Assembly: GCA_003254885.1 (NCBI GenBank) | Contig: QANT01001720.1 | Location: 1-22,572 of the forward strand | DNA length: 22,572 bases | Source of the DNA: Purshia tridentata | Lineage: Eukaryota > Streptophyta > Magnoliopsida > Rosales > Rosaceae | Direction: 5' to 3' | Shown here: positions 1 through 7,291 of the stretch, piece by piece | Numbering within the stretch: position 1 is the stretch's first letter | Layout: the number at the start of each line of letters is the position of its first letter | Notes under the pieces: generated by a model | The model's input: the letters and a program-made list of their open reading frames with translations, nothing else | Databases searched by the model: none | Told to the model about the DNA's origin: nothing | Program-made: the position numbers and the translations under genes

Positions 1-465
1 AATCCACCAATCGAGTCCCTACTCACCCTAAGTTCTTGTCTTACCCTTCAATTGCACAAAACAACCATCAATTTCACCCAACCATGGCCAAATCCGAAAT
101 GGGTCTCAAAGCCCCAAATTCTTCATCCACAAATACTCAACATTAAACCACCAAATTAAAGGGGAAATAAAGCCTAGAGTGAGGGGAAGAAAACTCACCA
201 AAAATAGAGAGGAGTAGTGCTGGAAAATTGGCCGGAATTTGAGGAGAGGACCGGCGAGAATGACAGATTCCCAAGCTGGTTTCGTCACGAGCAGGGGCTG
301 GGCTAGCTGGAGGAGTAGCTGGGGAGGCTGGTCGGCGGCTGGGGCAGCTGGTCGACGGTTGGGGTGTCGCCGACAGGTCTGGGTCGGCTGCAATGGGTTG
401 GGTGGGTCGCGCGCAGAAGGAGAGGGAAGTGAAAGTCACGGGCTGGGGGGCTGTGCGAGAGATAA

Positions 466-467
<2 letters not shown>

Positions 468-509
<42 letters not shown>
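468..509. repeat. (GA)21 microsatellite
   Basis: An uninterrupted GA dinucleotide run of about 21 units, directly abutting the heat-shock palindrome of LTR-A. On the LTR sense strand it is a CT run at the start of the leader. LTR-D has a shorter GA-rich stretch at the same place (about 12590-12613), and B, E and F have CT-rich leaders, so the pyrimidine-rich leader is ancestral and the pure dinucleotide run is a local expansion. Confidence 0.97.
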
Positions 510-513
<4 letters not shown>

Positions 514-532
514 CAGAATTTTCTGGAATTCT
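507..532 (-). promoter_or_regulatory. Perfect heat-shock element in a 12-bp-arm palindrome (LTR-A)
   Basis: TTC-CA-GAA-TT-TTC-TG-GAA (511-528) matches the alternating nTTCnnGAAn pattern bound by heat-shock factors, four pentamer half-sites without mismatch. It is the centre of a palindrome with 12-bp arms (507-518 and 521-532) and a 2-bp spacer. It lies about 360 bp from the LTR start, upstream (sense) of the CT-rich leader, where a promoter element is expected. Heat response is inferred from the motif only. Confidence 0.7.
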
Positions 533-664
533 AAAAGCCACTTTACCCAAAATTACAAGTTTGCCCCTCACCTTAACCCTTCGTATTTCTCAAAGCGTAT
601 CTCCAAACGATGCATGCTACGTGTCTATGAGCTCGTGGGGTCGAGCTCTACGCAACCATGTCAA

Positions 665-841
665 AGTCAAGTCTAAAATCCAAGCAATTTTAAAAGTCAA
701 CTTTTGGGGCACTTGTCACGTTCATAACTTTTTAACCGTAGCTCTAAACAACCCATGCTGCATGTCAACGAACTTGTGAGCTCAAGACCTTCCTAACGGA
801 CCAAAGGTCAAAATTAAAATCCCGCTCAAATCAAAAGTCAA
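665..841 (-). promoter_or_regulatory. Two W-box pairs of LTR-A
   Basis: TTGACT/TTGACC cores on the minus strand at 665-670, 695-700, 806-811 and 836-841. The members of each pair start 30 bp apart, and the pairs are offset by 141 bp because this part of the LTR is an internal duplication. TTGAC(C/T) is the core bound by plant WRKY factors. Confidence 0.6.
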
Positions 842-1129
842 CTGTGGGCCCTATTAAATTTCACTTAGGAAGATACAGGCCGTTACAATAGTGGATTTGA
901 ATGACTGGTGGTTTGGGTTATTAAAAGATATTTCTGAACGTTGGTTATTGTTTTTTAAGTTTGGGAAATGTTCAATATTTGTATCTTGGGAAAGAATATC
1001 TAAAGTTTATGGTCTCAAACCACCCTATTCAGTATCTCTCCAGGTTATCAGATTGGATAGATCTTTGGGACCCATCATGGCACACATGTAGGCTTTGGGT
1101 CGTGCGCCGGGATGCCTTTCCCTTTGGGG

Positions 1130-1270
1130 GTGACCTAGCGTGGACTTATGACAATTTATTGGCCCTGCATGTGTATGACAGACTATGGCTCTGCACATGT
1201 ACGGCAGGTTGTTGGCCCTACGTGCGTATGGCAGGTTGTGGGCCCTGCGCATATACTGCAGGTTTCGTAG
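1130..1270 (+). repeat. Pyrimidine-purine minisatellite of LTR0
   Basis: About five units of 26-28 bp, each of the form GGCCC, an alternating pyrimidine-purine dodecamer, then a GCAG-like end. Examples of the core are TGCATGTGTATG, TGCACATGTACG and TACGTGCGTATG. The first unit is degenerate and the last breaks alternation near its end. Because the common unit is close to 27 bp, several frames stay open, which explains spurious ORFs on both strands (961-1350 plus, 1025-1252 minus). Confidence 0.85.
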
Positions 1271-1586
1271 GTAACTGTTTGGGTGGAAGTTTTTATTATA
1301 ATATCAGTTTTATAAGAAGGTTTTCAATGGAGATAAACCTTCAGTTCTGATTTGATATTTGTCAGCTTGACTAGTTTTATTGATTTTCTAAAAGCAATCG
1401 CAAAATGGAATTTAAAATATTGATTTACAGAGTTATCAGTGGATGCTATGAAATGCTTTAAAACTGGGGGATTGCAAAGAGTGGTTGAGAGGTCTTAGAT
1501 GAAACTTGATTTTAAACGCTTATTTTTGGTTTTTGTCCACTCACTGGGTTGTCTCACTTCCTGCTTTTGTGGTGTTTTAAATTTCT

Positions 1587-1600
1587 CCCCCCCCCCCCCC
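1587..1600 (+). repeat. C14 homopolymer in a polypyrimidine tract
   Basis: Fourteen C residues immediately before the AG acceptor-like dinucleotide at 1601-1602. The same place in LTR-B reads TTTTTCCCCAG, so the run is an expansion of the polypyrimidine tract of the proposed intron 2. Confidence 0.9.
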
Positions 1601-1963
1601 AGGTTGTGGTGGTGGAATGATCGAGCCAAAGACGTCGAGGCAATCTAGTGAACTTGTGAAATTTGTAGGCACTTAGTTACCCTTGTAAATTTTATTTCTT
1701 TGGTTAATGTTGTAGTGCAGCTCTGATAATCTAATGAATACTTAATTAGTTGGTCGAACTGGTTTTGAACCTTGGGTCGGAGACCCCTTGTTCATGGTAA
1801 AGGTGCTGATTTGAATAGAAGTGTGCTTCACAGGTTTTCTAAAAAAAGGGTTAGTCCAATTTCAGGGGAAGTTCTGTCGAATTTTTGGTAGAATTTTCCT
1901 TGATATTGGATTCCCGTAGGATCTCTCCAAATTTCAGGGTAGAATTTGGGGTCGGTCCTGTCA

Positions 1964-2254
1964 GTTGTATTGTAGTAATTTATCATAGTTAATTTTCCTT
2001 CTATCTTAGAATGCACTTGAAGGAACTTCAGCGCTTAGATTTAAGTTTTGTAGACAATCCAACCTTGCTACAAAAGAAGCATACAACCAATTTTTCCTCT
2101 TGGTTACGCAATAAGGTATTAGGATTTGTTTCTTTTTTTGATTTTATTTGATCGGTGTATAAATTGACTGAATTATATTTTCTGAGAAATGGCTTCACAA
2201 CTAAATAGGTCATTGTGGATGCTGAAAATTCATGTGTTTCAGACACATTGATGC
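1964..2254 (+). pseudogene. CACTA1 transposase fragment: exon 2 and start of exon 3
   Basis: Remnant of an En/Spm (TNP2-type) transposase gene. Bases 2010-2115, bounded by CTTAG and GTATTAGG, encode a segment between the DUF4218 and DUF4216 modules; it carries HLKELQ and HTTNFSSWLR, which align with the HMAYLNEL region and the EEHNREF region of CACTA2. Bases 2116-2208 are the intron, ending AAATAG. Bases 2209-2254 start exon 3 (VIVDAENSCVSDTLM) and are cut by the LTR-B/C insertion; the frame resumes at 7144. The upstream exon with TNP2 and DUF4218 is not in the window, presumably beyond the LTR0 insertion. Confidence 0.75.
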
Positions 2255-2300
2255 TGTAACGACCCATACCTTTTTAAGTACATTATAATAAGGCCCAAAG

Positions 2301-2476
2301 TTGACTTTTGGTTCTAGTAAGATTTTAGATTTGACTTTGGGTCCTTTAGGAAGGTCTTGTGCTCACGAGTTCATTGACACACGGCATGGGTTATTTAGAG
2401 CAACGGATAGAAAGTTATGAATGTGAGAAGAGACCCAAAGTTGACTTTTTAAATTGCTCAGATTTTAGAGTTGACT
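2301..2476 (+). promoter_or_regulatory. Two W-box pairs of LTR-B
   Basis: TTGACTTT at 2301, 2331, 2441 and 2471: two pairs with 30-bp spacing, offset by 140 bp. The surrounding 140-bp module (TTGAC pair, then CACGAGTTC, a GACAC-containing box and an ACGG box) is present twice in tandem in an imperfect form. Confidence 0.65.
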
Positions 2477-2606
2477 TTGACATGGTTGCTTAGAGCTCGA
2501 CTCCACGAGTTCGTAGACACATAGCATGCGTCATTTGGAACTACGGTTTGAGAAATACGGAGGTTCAAAGTGAGGGGCAAACTTGTAATTACTTTGAAAT
2601 GGGTTT

Positions 2607-2632
2607 AAATTTCCAGAAAATTCTGGAAATTT
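2607..2632 (+). promoter_or_regulatory. Perfect heat-shock element in a 12-bp-arm palindrome (LTR-B)
   Basis: TTC-CA-GAA-AA-TTC-TG-GAA at 2611-2628, four perfect half-sites. Arms 2607-2618 and 2621-2632 pair over 12 bp although the outer arm bases differ from those of LTR-A and LTR-D. It lies 352 bp after the LTR start, just before the CT-rich leader. Confidence 0.7.
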
Positions 2633-3127
2633 CCCCCCTCTTTTTTATTTATCTGTCCTCTCCTCTTCCCACGCAAGAACAGCCCCCCCTCAGCCTCTCT
2701 CCCCTGCGCGACCACCCAACCCTTTCCGGCCGACCCAGCCCTCCGGCGACACCTCCCGCCGCCGACGAGCCTCCCTTGCTACTTCTCCGGCCAGCCCAGC
2801 CCTTCCTATCGACGGCCCAGCTCCTTCTCTCTCTTTTCTCTCCTACTCTCCCTGTGTGCGCAACTGGAGCTTCCAGCTCCGGTCACTTCCGGCAACCCCA
2901 GGTAGTGAGAAACCTCGTGAAAGCTTCGTCAGGCACCGGTCGTTGCATTCCAACCTTCCTCCTCGCCGGCCGTCGCTCCCACGCGCAGCAAGGAGCTCGG
3001 GAAGCCAGCTGTGCCGCGAGCTTCCTCTGCCGTTTCTGGCTGTTTCCGGCCACGATTGGCCCAGGTTTTTGGCGACGTTCCCGAACCCAGAGATGATCCA
3101 GCCGGAGACCAAAACTAGGCTATCTCT

Positions 3128-4080
3128 GTGAGTGGACTTTGTTTCCTAAACTTTGTTTATAAATCTTTATGAATTTTATGATTTAATTTGTATTTATATT
3201 TGAGTTTTAATTGAGTTTATGAATTGAGAAATATTATTCGATTCTTGAGTATAGAAACGGATTTGATGTGCTTGGGAACGTTTTGATTTCTCAAGTAAAC
3301 ATATGTGGTTTATTCGTATCTTGAAATATTAAGGGTTTGGTTACTGAAAAGGACTTTACAGTTGTTGGTTTAATGATTTCCCAGTTTTGAAAAGGTTATA
3401 TGTTTTATGGGCGAAAAGAGATTTATGAGAAAAGGATTTTCAAACCACCCTTTACAGTAGCCTTCAGATTATCAGATTATATAGGTCTTTGGGACCCATC
3501 ACGGCACACACATAGGCTTTGGGCTGTGTGTCGGAATGCCTTGCTCTTTGGGGGTGGCCCTGCGTGCACGTATGGCAGGTATGTTGGCCCTGCATGTGTA
3601 TGGCAGACCCTGGCTCTGCACATGTATGGCAGGATTATTGGCCCTGCATGCATATGGCAAGTTGTGAGCCATGCGCATGTACGGCAGGCTATTGGCCCTG
3701 CATGTGTACGGTAGGTCGTGGGCCCTGCGCATGTACGGCAGGTTCGGTGGGTAACTGTTGGATGAACGTTTTTGTTATTACATCAGTTTCATAAGAATAT
3801 TTCAAGGAGTATAAACTTCCAGTTCTGTTTGATGCTTGTCAATTTGATTAATTTTAAATATTTTTCCCAAAAAATCTCAAAGTGGATTTTAAAGATATTG
3901 ATTTATATAGTCACCAGTGGATTTTTATGAAATATTTTAAAACTGGGGGATTTCAAAGAAAGTTTGCGAAATTTTAAGGAACTTGAAGTAAAGGTTTATA
4001 AATGCTTATTTTGGTTTATGTCCACTAACTGAGTTATCTCATTAGATTTATCCTTTGTTGTTGTTTTAATTTTTCCCCAG
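3128..4080 (+). other. Proposed intron 2 of LTR-B
   Basis: Begins GTGAGTGGAC and ends TTTTTCCCCAG. Homologous GT and AG boundaries are found in LTR-C, D and E. It contains the conserved block (about 3485-3555) and the pyrimidine-purine array (3556-3745). A segment at 4020-4029, about 50 bp before the acceptor, is complementary to the donor with one mismatch. Splicing is inferred from boundaries conserved between copies and from the precise absence of intron 1 in this same copy. Confidence 0.5.
3556..3745 (+). repeat. Pyrimidine-purine minisatellite of LTR-B
   Basis: Seven units of about 26-30 bp. All seven cores alternate strictly pyrimidine-purine: a 14-mer TGCGTGCACGTATG first, then dodecamers such as TGCATGTGTATG, TGCACATGTATG, TGCATGCATATG and TGCGCATGTACG. 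Most cores lie between CC and GCAG, so a unit can also form a short CCTGC/GCAGG stem. The order of units matches that in LTR-E. Confidence 0.9.
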
Positions 4081-4358
4081 GTTGTAGCCGTCGAACAGTC
4101 GAGCCAAAGACGTCGAGGCAATCTAGTTAGCTGGTGTAGTTATAGGTGTTTAGTTATCCTTATAAACCTTATTTTTCTTAGTGAATTTTGTAGCCAGCCC
4201 TGATAACCCTTTGAATACTTAATTAATTGGTTCTGAAATTTGAGTCGGAGACCCGTTGGTTGTGGTAGAGGAGCTGCAGTGGTTAGAAGTGTGCTTTTGC
4301 AGGTCTTCGTGGAGAAAGAGTTAGTCCAATTTCAGGGGAGGTTCTGCCGAATTTTCTA

Positions 4359-4457
4359 TAGGATTTTCCTTGATATTGGATTCCCGCAGGGCCACTCCGA
4401 GTTCTAGGGTGGAATTCGGAGTGGCCCTGCGGGAATCCAATATCAAGGAAAATCCTA
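4359..4457. repeat. Central 42-bp perfect inverted repeat of the B/C composite
   Basis: Left arm 4359-4400, spacer 4401-4415, right arm 4416-4457, with no mismatch in 42 bp. It marks the junction of LTR-B and LTR-C. Beyond the arms the two copies diverge at once. Confidence 0.95.
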
Positions 4458-5062
4458 CCGAAAATTTGGCAGAACCTCCCTTAAAATTGGACTAACCCTT
4501 ACTTAGAAAACCTATAAAACACACTTCTAAAACAGCTCCTCTACCACAAGCAAGGGTCTCCGACCCGAAATTATAATAAAAAGAGACCAATGTAACGTTT
4601 ACTACTAAAAGTGTTATATACATCATTACAGTCTATCACCTTAAGTAGTATAACTAATTAAGAACAACAGAAGAGAATTTACAAGTTTTCAAAAGTATCT
4701 AGGATATCCTCGACGTATCACTGTTCGACCGCACCACCGCAGTTACCTAGGGGAAATTTTTAAAAAGGCAACACAAAGGAAAAAGTAAGATAACCAGTGA
4801 GTGGACAAAGTAAAATAAGCTTTTAAAATCAACCAAAAATTTACACAAAGGCCTCACATGGTCCGCATGAAAACCCCCAGTTTTTAAAATGGATTTAATA
4901 ATTTCTTTTATCATTCATTTACAATAGCTAGTAAAAATACTTTGCGATTACTCGTTTTAAAAGAACGAAAATTTAATCATGCAAAACAACAAGGTTTTCC
5001 CGCATAAGTAAAATCTTAAGATTTAAGTCAAATACTTTATTCGCTCCCAATTTACCTGTTTA

Positions 5063-5200
5063 GCCTGCCGTACATGCGCAGGGCCCACAGCCTGCCGTAC
5101 GCATGCAGGGCGATATCCTGCTGTACATGTGCAAAGCCGGAGTCTGTCATACACCTGCAGGGCCAACAAACTGCCGTACGTGCACGCAGGGCCACCCCCA
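5063..5200 (-). repeat. Pyrimidine-purine minisatellite of LTR-C
   Basis: Five units on the minus strand; four keep a strictly alternating core (on the plus strand CGTACATGCGCA, CGTACGCATGCA, TGTACATGTGCA and the 14-mer CGTACGTGCACGCA). One unit is broken by a CC step. The conserved block follows at about 5193-5270. Confidence 0.85.
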
Positions 5201-5499
5201 AAGGGCAAAGCATCCCGGCACACGGCCCAAAGCCTATGTGTGTGCCGTGACGGGTCCCAAAGACCTATATAATTCTAATATACAGAACGGGTACTAAATG
5301 GGTGCTTAATAAAATCCAAAACCAATCGTTCTCAAACATTCACATCGAAATTTTATAATTTCACTTAAAGACTTTCTTAGAATTACGAAGAAATCAATAA
5401 TTGTTCAAGGAAACCTTACTTTAAATTGTTTTCACAGAACCTCAATCATAAATAAGTTGATAAGAAATATCAATCCGTCTAACACATTTAATAACGTTC

Positions 5500-5912
5500 A
5501 AGATTTCGAAATCAATTTCAATAATTGAGTTTCACGACCAAGCAACTCATAAGAAAATTAAAGTTCGACAGTAGAATTTAATAAACTTTAAATAAGACAA
5601 AGTCCACTCACTGTCAAGGAGTTTAGTCTCGTTGCTCAGCTGGGTCACCCTCAATCTCGGGTGTAGTCCTTATAAGAAAAAGATAAGTACGCCATTAGTT
5701 CCCACAAAGATTTCGAAATCAATTTCAATAATTGAGTTTCACGACCAAGCAACTCATAAGAAAATTAAAGTTCGACAGTAGAATTTAATAAACTTTAAAT
5801 AAGACAAAGTCCACTCACTGTCAAGGAGTTTAGTCTCGTTGCTCAGCTGGGTCACCCTCAATCTCGGGTGTAGTCCTTATAAGAAAAAGATAAGTACGCC
5901 ATTAGTTCCCAC
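5500..5912. repeat. 206-bp perfect tandem duplication containing exon 2 of LTR-C
   Basis: Copies 5500-5705 and 5707-5912 are identical with a 207-bp period. Each copy holds, on the minus strand, the AG acceptor, the 57-nt exon 2 and the GTGAGTGGAC donor. The identity means it is recent, or an assembly duplication. Confidence 0.95.
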
Positions 5913-7138
5913 GTTTAAAGTGTGTCTACGACTATAATTTGGGGTTTCGTTAACCTCGGTCTTTTCTATACAACCCAAGTTAATAACCCGCTTAATAAAA
6001 TCTAAAATCAACGATAATTTCCTAAATTTTACGATTAAAGGGTCTGATTAATCTCAACCCCAAATAAAGTGGTGCTTTCAACCCCAAATTCACAATTTCT
6101 ACCTTTTCTTTCGGACCCATCAATCCAAATTCCGGATTAAGTTTCTAAACGATGGAAATTGGCTAAAATATCACTAAATCATGCCAAACCTCCAATTTTT
6201 CGAGCAACCACCCGAAATAGCCAAGCCCTCATCCACCAATTTCCAATTTCTTCCATTTTTCCTTAAAGCCCAAGGTTCTAAACCGAAATTAAGATTTCCT
6301 AAGGTTGGACATTAGTTAATCCGACCACAATTTCGCACCCCAAGCCACAAATTACAAATTTTCCAATTTGGGGTTTAAATCTCAAATTTTCTCATGTCTA
6401 AATTAATCCAAATTGGCAGCCCAAATCCAAGATAATTTAATGATGGAAGAAAGAGGGAGGAAACCCACCTAAACGGCCAGAAGAGGCGCTGGAAACTGGC
6501 CGGAAAACTAGAAGAAGCGGCAGCTTGTGGTGTTCTTTACGAGCAGCAGCGCGCGCAGGGGTTGGTGGTCGGTGTCGTGGGGTTGCGGTCGGCTGGCGTC
6601 GGCGGAAGGAGGTCTGTCGACGGCTGGGTGTTGGTCAGAAACAGCTGGATGGGAGGGGAGGGGTGACGCGCGCAGGGGAAGTGAGAAGGAAGGGTCTGCG
6701 GGCTGAGGGGGGGAAGAGAGAGAGAAATAGAAGGGGGAAGGTTCCAGAAAAATCTGGAGTCTTTAAGGGCTAAGTCACCCTATTTACGATTTTGCCACTC
6801 ACTTCACTCGTCCATAACTTACAAATCGTAACTCCGTTCGACGCATACTTCGTGTCTATGAACTCGTGGAGTCGAGCTCTACTTAACCATGTCAAAGTCT
6901 ACTCCAAGGGCCCTATAATTTAAAAAGTCAACTTTTGGATCCTTTGCCACGTACAAAATTTTCAAACCGTCCCTTCAAACGGGACATGCCGCATGTCTAT
7001 TATCTCGTAAGCCCGAGGCCTTCCTAACGAGCCCAAGGTCAAGCATCAAATCTTATTCGAACCCAAAGTCAACTTTTGGCCCCAAAGACCAAATTAAAAT
7101 TAAAAAAAATTTTACTTTACGGAGTACGGGTCGTTACA

Positions 7139-7291
7139 GATGCGGCTTGCATTGGGACCAGTGACACAAGTATTGTCATACTCAACATATGTTCTCAATG
7201 GAAAGCATTTTTGCATAAGAATAACTGAAACGTCTACATAAGATAGTGGTGTTCCTATTGAAGCAGAAACTGTTTGCAGTGGAAGAGATGG
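7139..7291 (+). pseudogene. CACTA1 transposase fragment: exon 3, DUF4216 module (middle)
   Basis: After the GATGC duplication the frame runs from 7144: it carries RLALGP, YSTYVLNGKHF and VPIEAET, aligning with RLAQGP, YDGYEIGGCHF and VSLVANT in the DUF4216 region of CACTA2. An in-frame TAA at 7239-7241 shows decay. The fragment ends at the GATGG duplication (7287-7291) of LTR-D and resumes at 12999. Confidence 0.8.

Larger units (their letters stand above)
1..887 (-). mobile_element. LTR-A, 5' part of a TGTAAC-type LTR, inserted into LTR0
   Basis: Read on the minus strand this starts at 887 with TGTAACGG and runs out of the window at position 1. In order it shows two W-box modules (TTGAC cores at 836-841, 806-811, 695-700, 665-670), a perfect heat-shock element in a palindrome (507-532), a long CT tract on the sense strand, a GC-rich leader, and a GTGAGT splice-donor-like site whose first base is 198. 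Bases 1-198 would then be intron 1. It interrupts LTR0, whose 3' half resumes at 888; the other target duplication is outside the window. Long frames in the leader (for example 239-676 plus, 143-571 minus) are products of the CT repeat and GC-rich DNA and are not called as genes. The family assignment rests on homology with LTR-B, C and D in this window. Confidence 0.8.
888..1963 (+). mobile_element. LTR0, 3' part of an LTR, inserted in CACTA1
   Basis: Homologous to the 3' half of LTR-B. It contains intron-2-like sequence with the conserved block (about 1062-1140), the pyrimidine-purine array (about 1130-1270), a segment complementary to the splice donor (1535-1544), a C14 tract and AG acceptor (1602), exon-3-like sequence from 1603, and a terminus ending GGTCCTGTCA at 1963. 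The following five bases (1964-1968, GTTGT) would be its target duplication, whose partner lies outside the window. The downstream flank is CACTA1 transposase sequence, so LTR0 sits in the intron just upstream of the 2010-2115 exon. LTR-A separates this piece from its 5' half. Confidence 0.8.
2255..4415 (+). mobile_element. LTR-B, intron-1-less LTR copy
   Basis: Sense-strand order: TGTAAC start; W-box pairs at 2301/2331 and 2441/2471; heat-shock palindrome 2607-2632; CT-rich and GC-rich leader to 3071; exon-2 homologue 3072-3127; GTGAGT donor at 3128; intron 2 to the AG at 4080; exon-3-like sequence; then a truncated 3' end lacking the last roughly 14 bases of the family. At 3071/3072 the leader passes directly into exon 2, exactly where LTR-D has a 633-bp GT-AG intron. 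No credible protein is encoded: frames at 2548-3096 and 2856-3131 are not conserved as protein in LTR-D. Confidence 0.75.
2255..7138. mobile_element. Head-to-head composite of two LTRs with 5-bp target duplication
   Basis: Both outer ends are the 5' (U3) end of the same LTR family: TGTAACGACCC at 2255 and its complement ending at 7138. The unit is flanked by GATGC at 2250-2254 and 7139-7143, and removing it plus one GATGC rejoins one CACTA1 reading frame. The left half (LTR-B, plus) and right half (LTR-C, minus) meet near 4416 in a 42-bp perfect inverted repeat, and neither keeps the GGTCCTGTCA terminus seen in LTR0 and LTR-D. The halves differ clearly outside the centre, so they are not a fresh duplication of one copy. 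A normal LTR insertion has one U3 end and one U5 end, so this arrangement is unusual. Confidence 0.75.
4416..7138 (-). mobile_element. LTR-C, inverted partner of LTR-B, with duplicated exon 2
   Basis: Minus-strand order: TGTAACGACCC from 7138; W-box cores at 7067, 7037 and 6926, and a degenerate one at 6896; a decayed heat-shock element (6742-6759, two of four half-sites intact); GC-rich leader to 6469; GTGGGT donor (first base 6468) and AG acceptor giving an intron of about 593 bp; a 57-nt exon 2 (5819-5875) followed by GTGAGT; a second identical copy of exon 2 (5612-5668) in a 206-bp tandem duplication; the array (5063-5200); acceptor CTAG at 4747-4750; exon-3-like sequence. The last roughly 30 bases of the family 3' end are missing. 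Frames such as 6525-6773 are leader artefacts. Confidence 0.75.

Noticed and set aside
239..779. Arg-Glu repeat proteins (frames at 239-676 and 393-779)
   Set aside because: Translation of the GA microsatellite and the flanking LTR promoter.
888..1963. Separate novel repeat element between LTR-A and CACTA1
   Set aside because: It aligns in order with the 3' half of LTR-B and ends in the same GTCCTGTCA terminus as LTR-D, so it is the remainder of an interrupted LTR.
2548..3131. 182-codon and 91-codon frames in the leader of LTR-B
   Set aside because: Pro/Ser/Leu-rich translation of GC- and CT-rich DNA. The part shared with LTR-D (for example FWLFPATIGP) reflects DNA similarity, and changes in the spliced frame are mostly non-synonymous.
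2255..7138. DNA transposon with long terminal inverted repeats
   Set aside because: Each half is homologous to complete LTRs with TG/CA ends and 5-bp target duplications (D, E), and the halves diverge too much for a normal inverted-repeat element. Kept only as an alternative.
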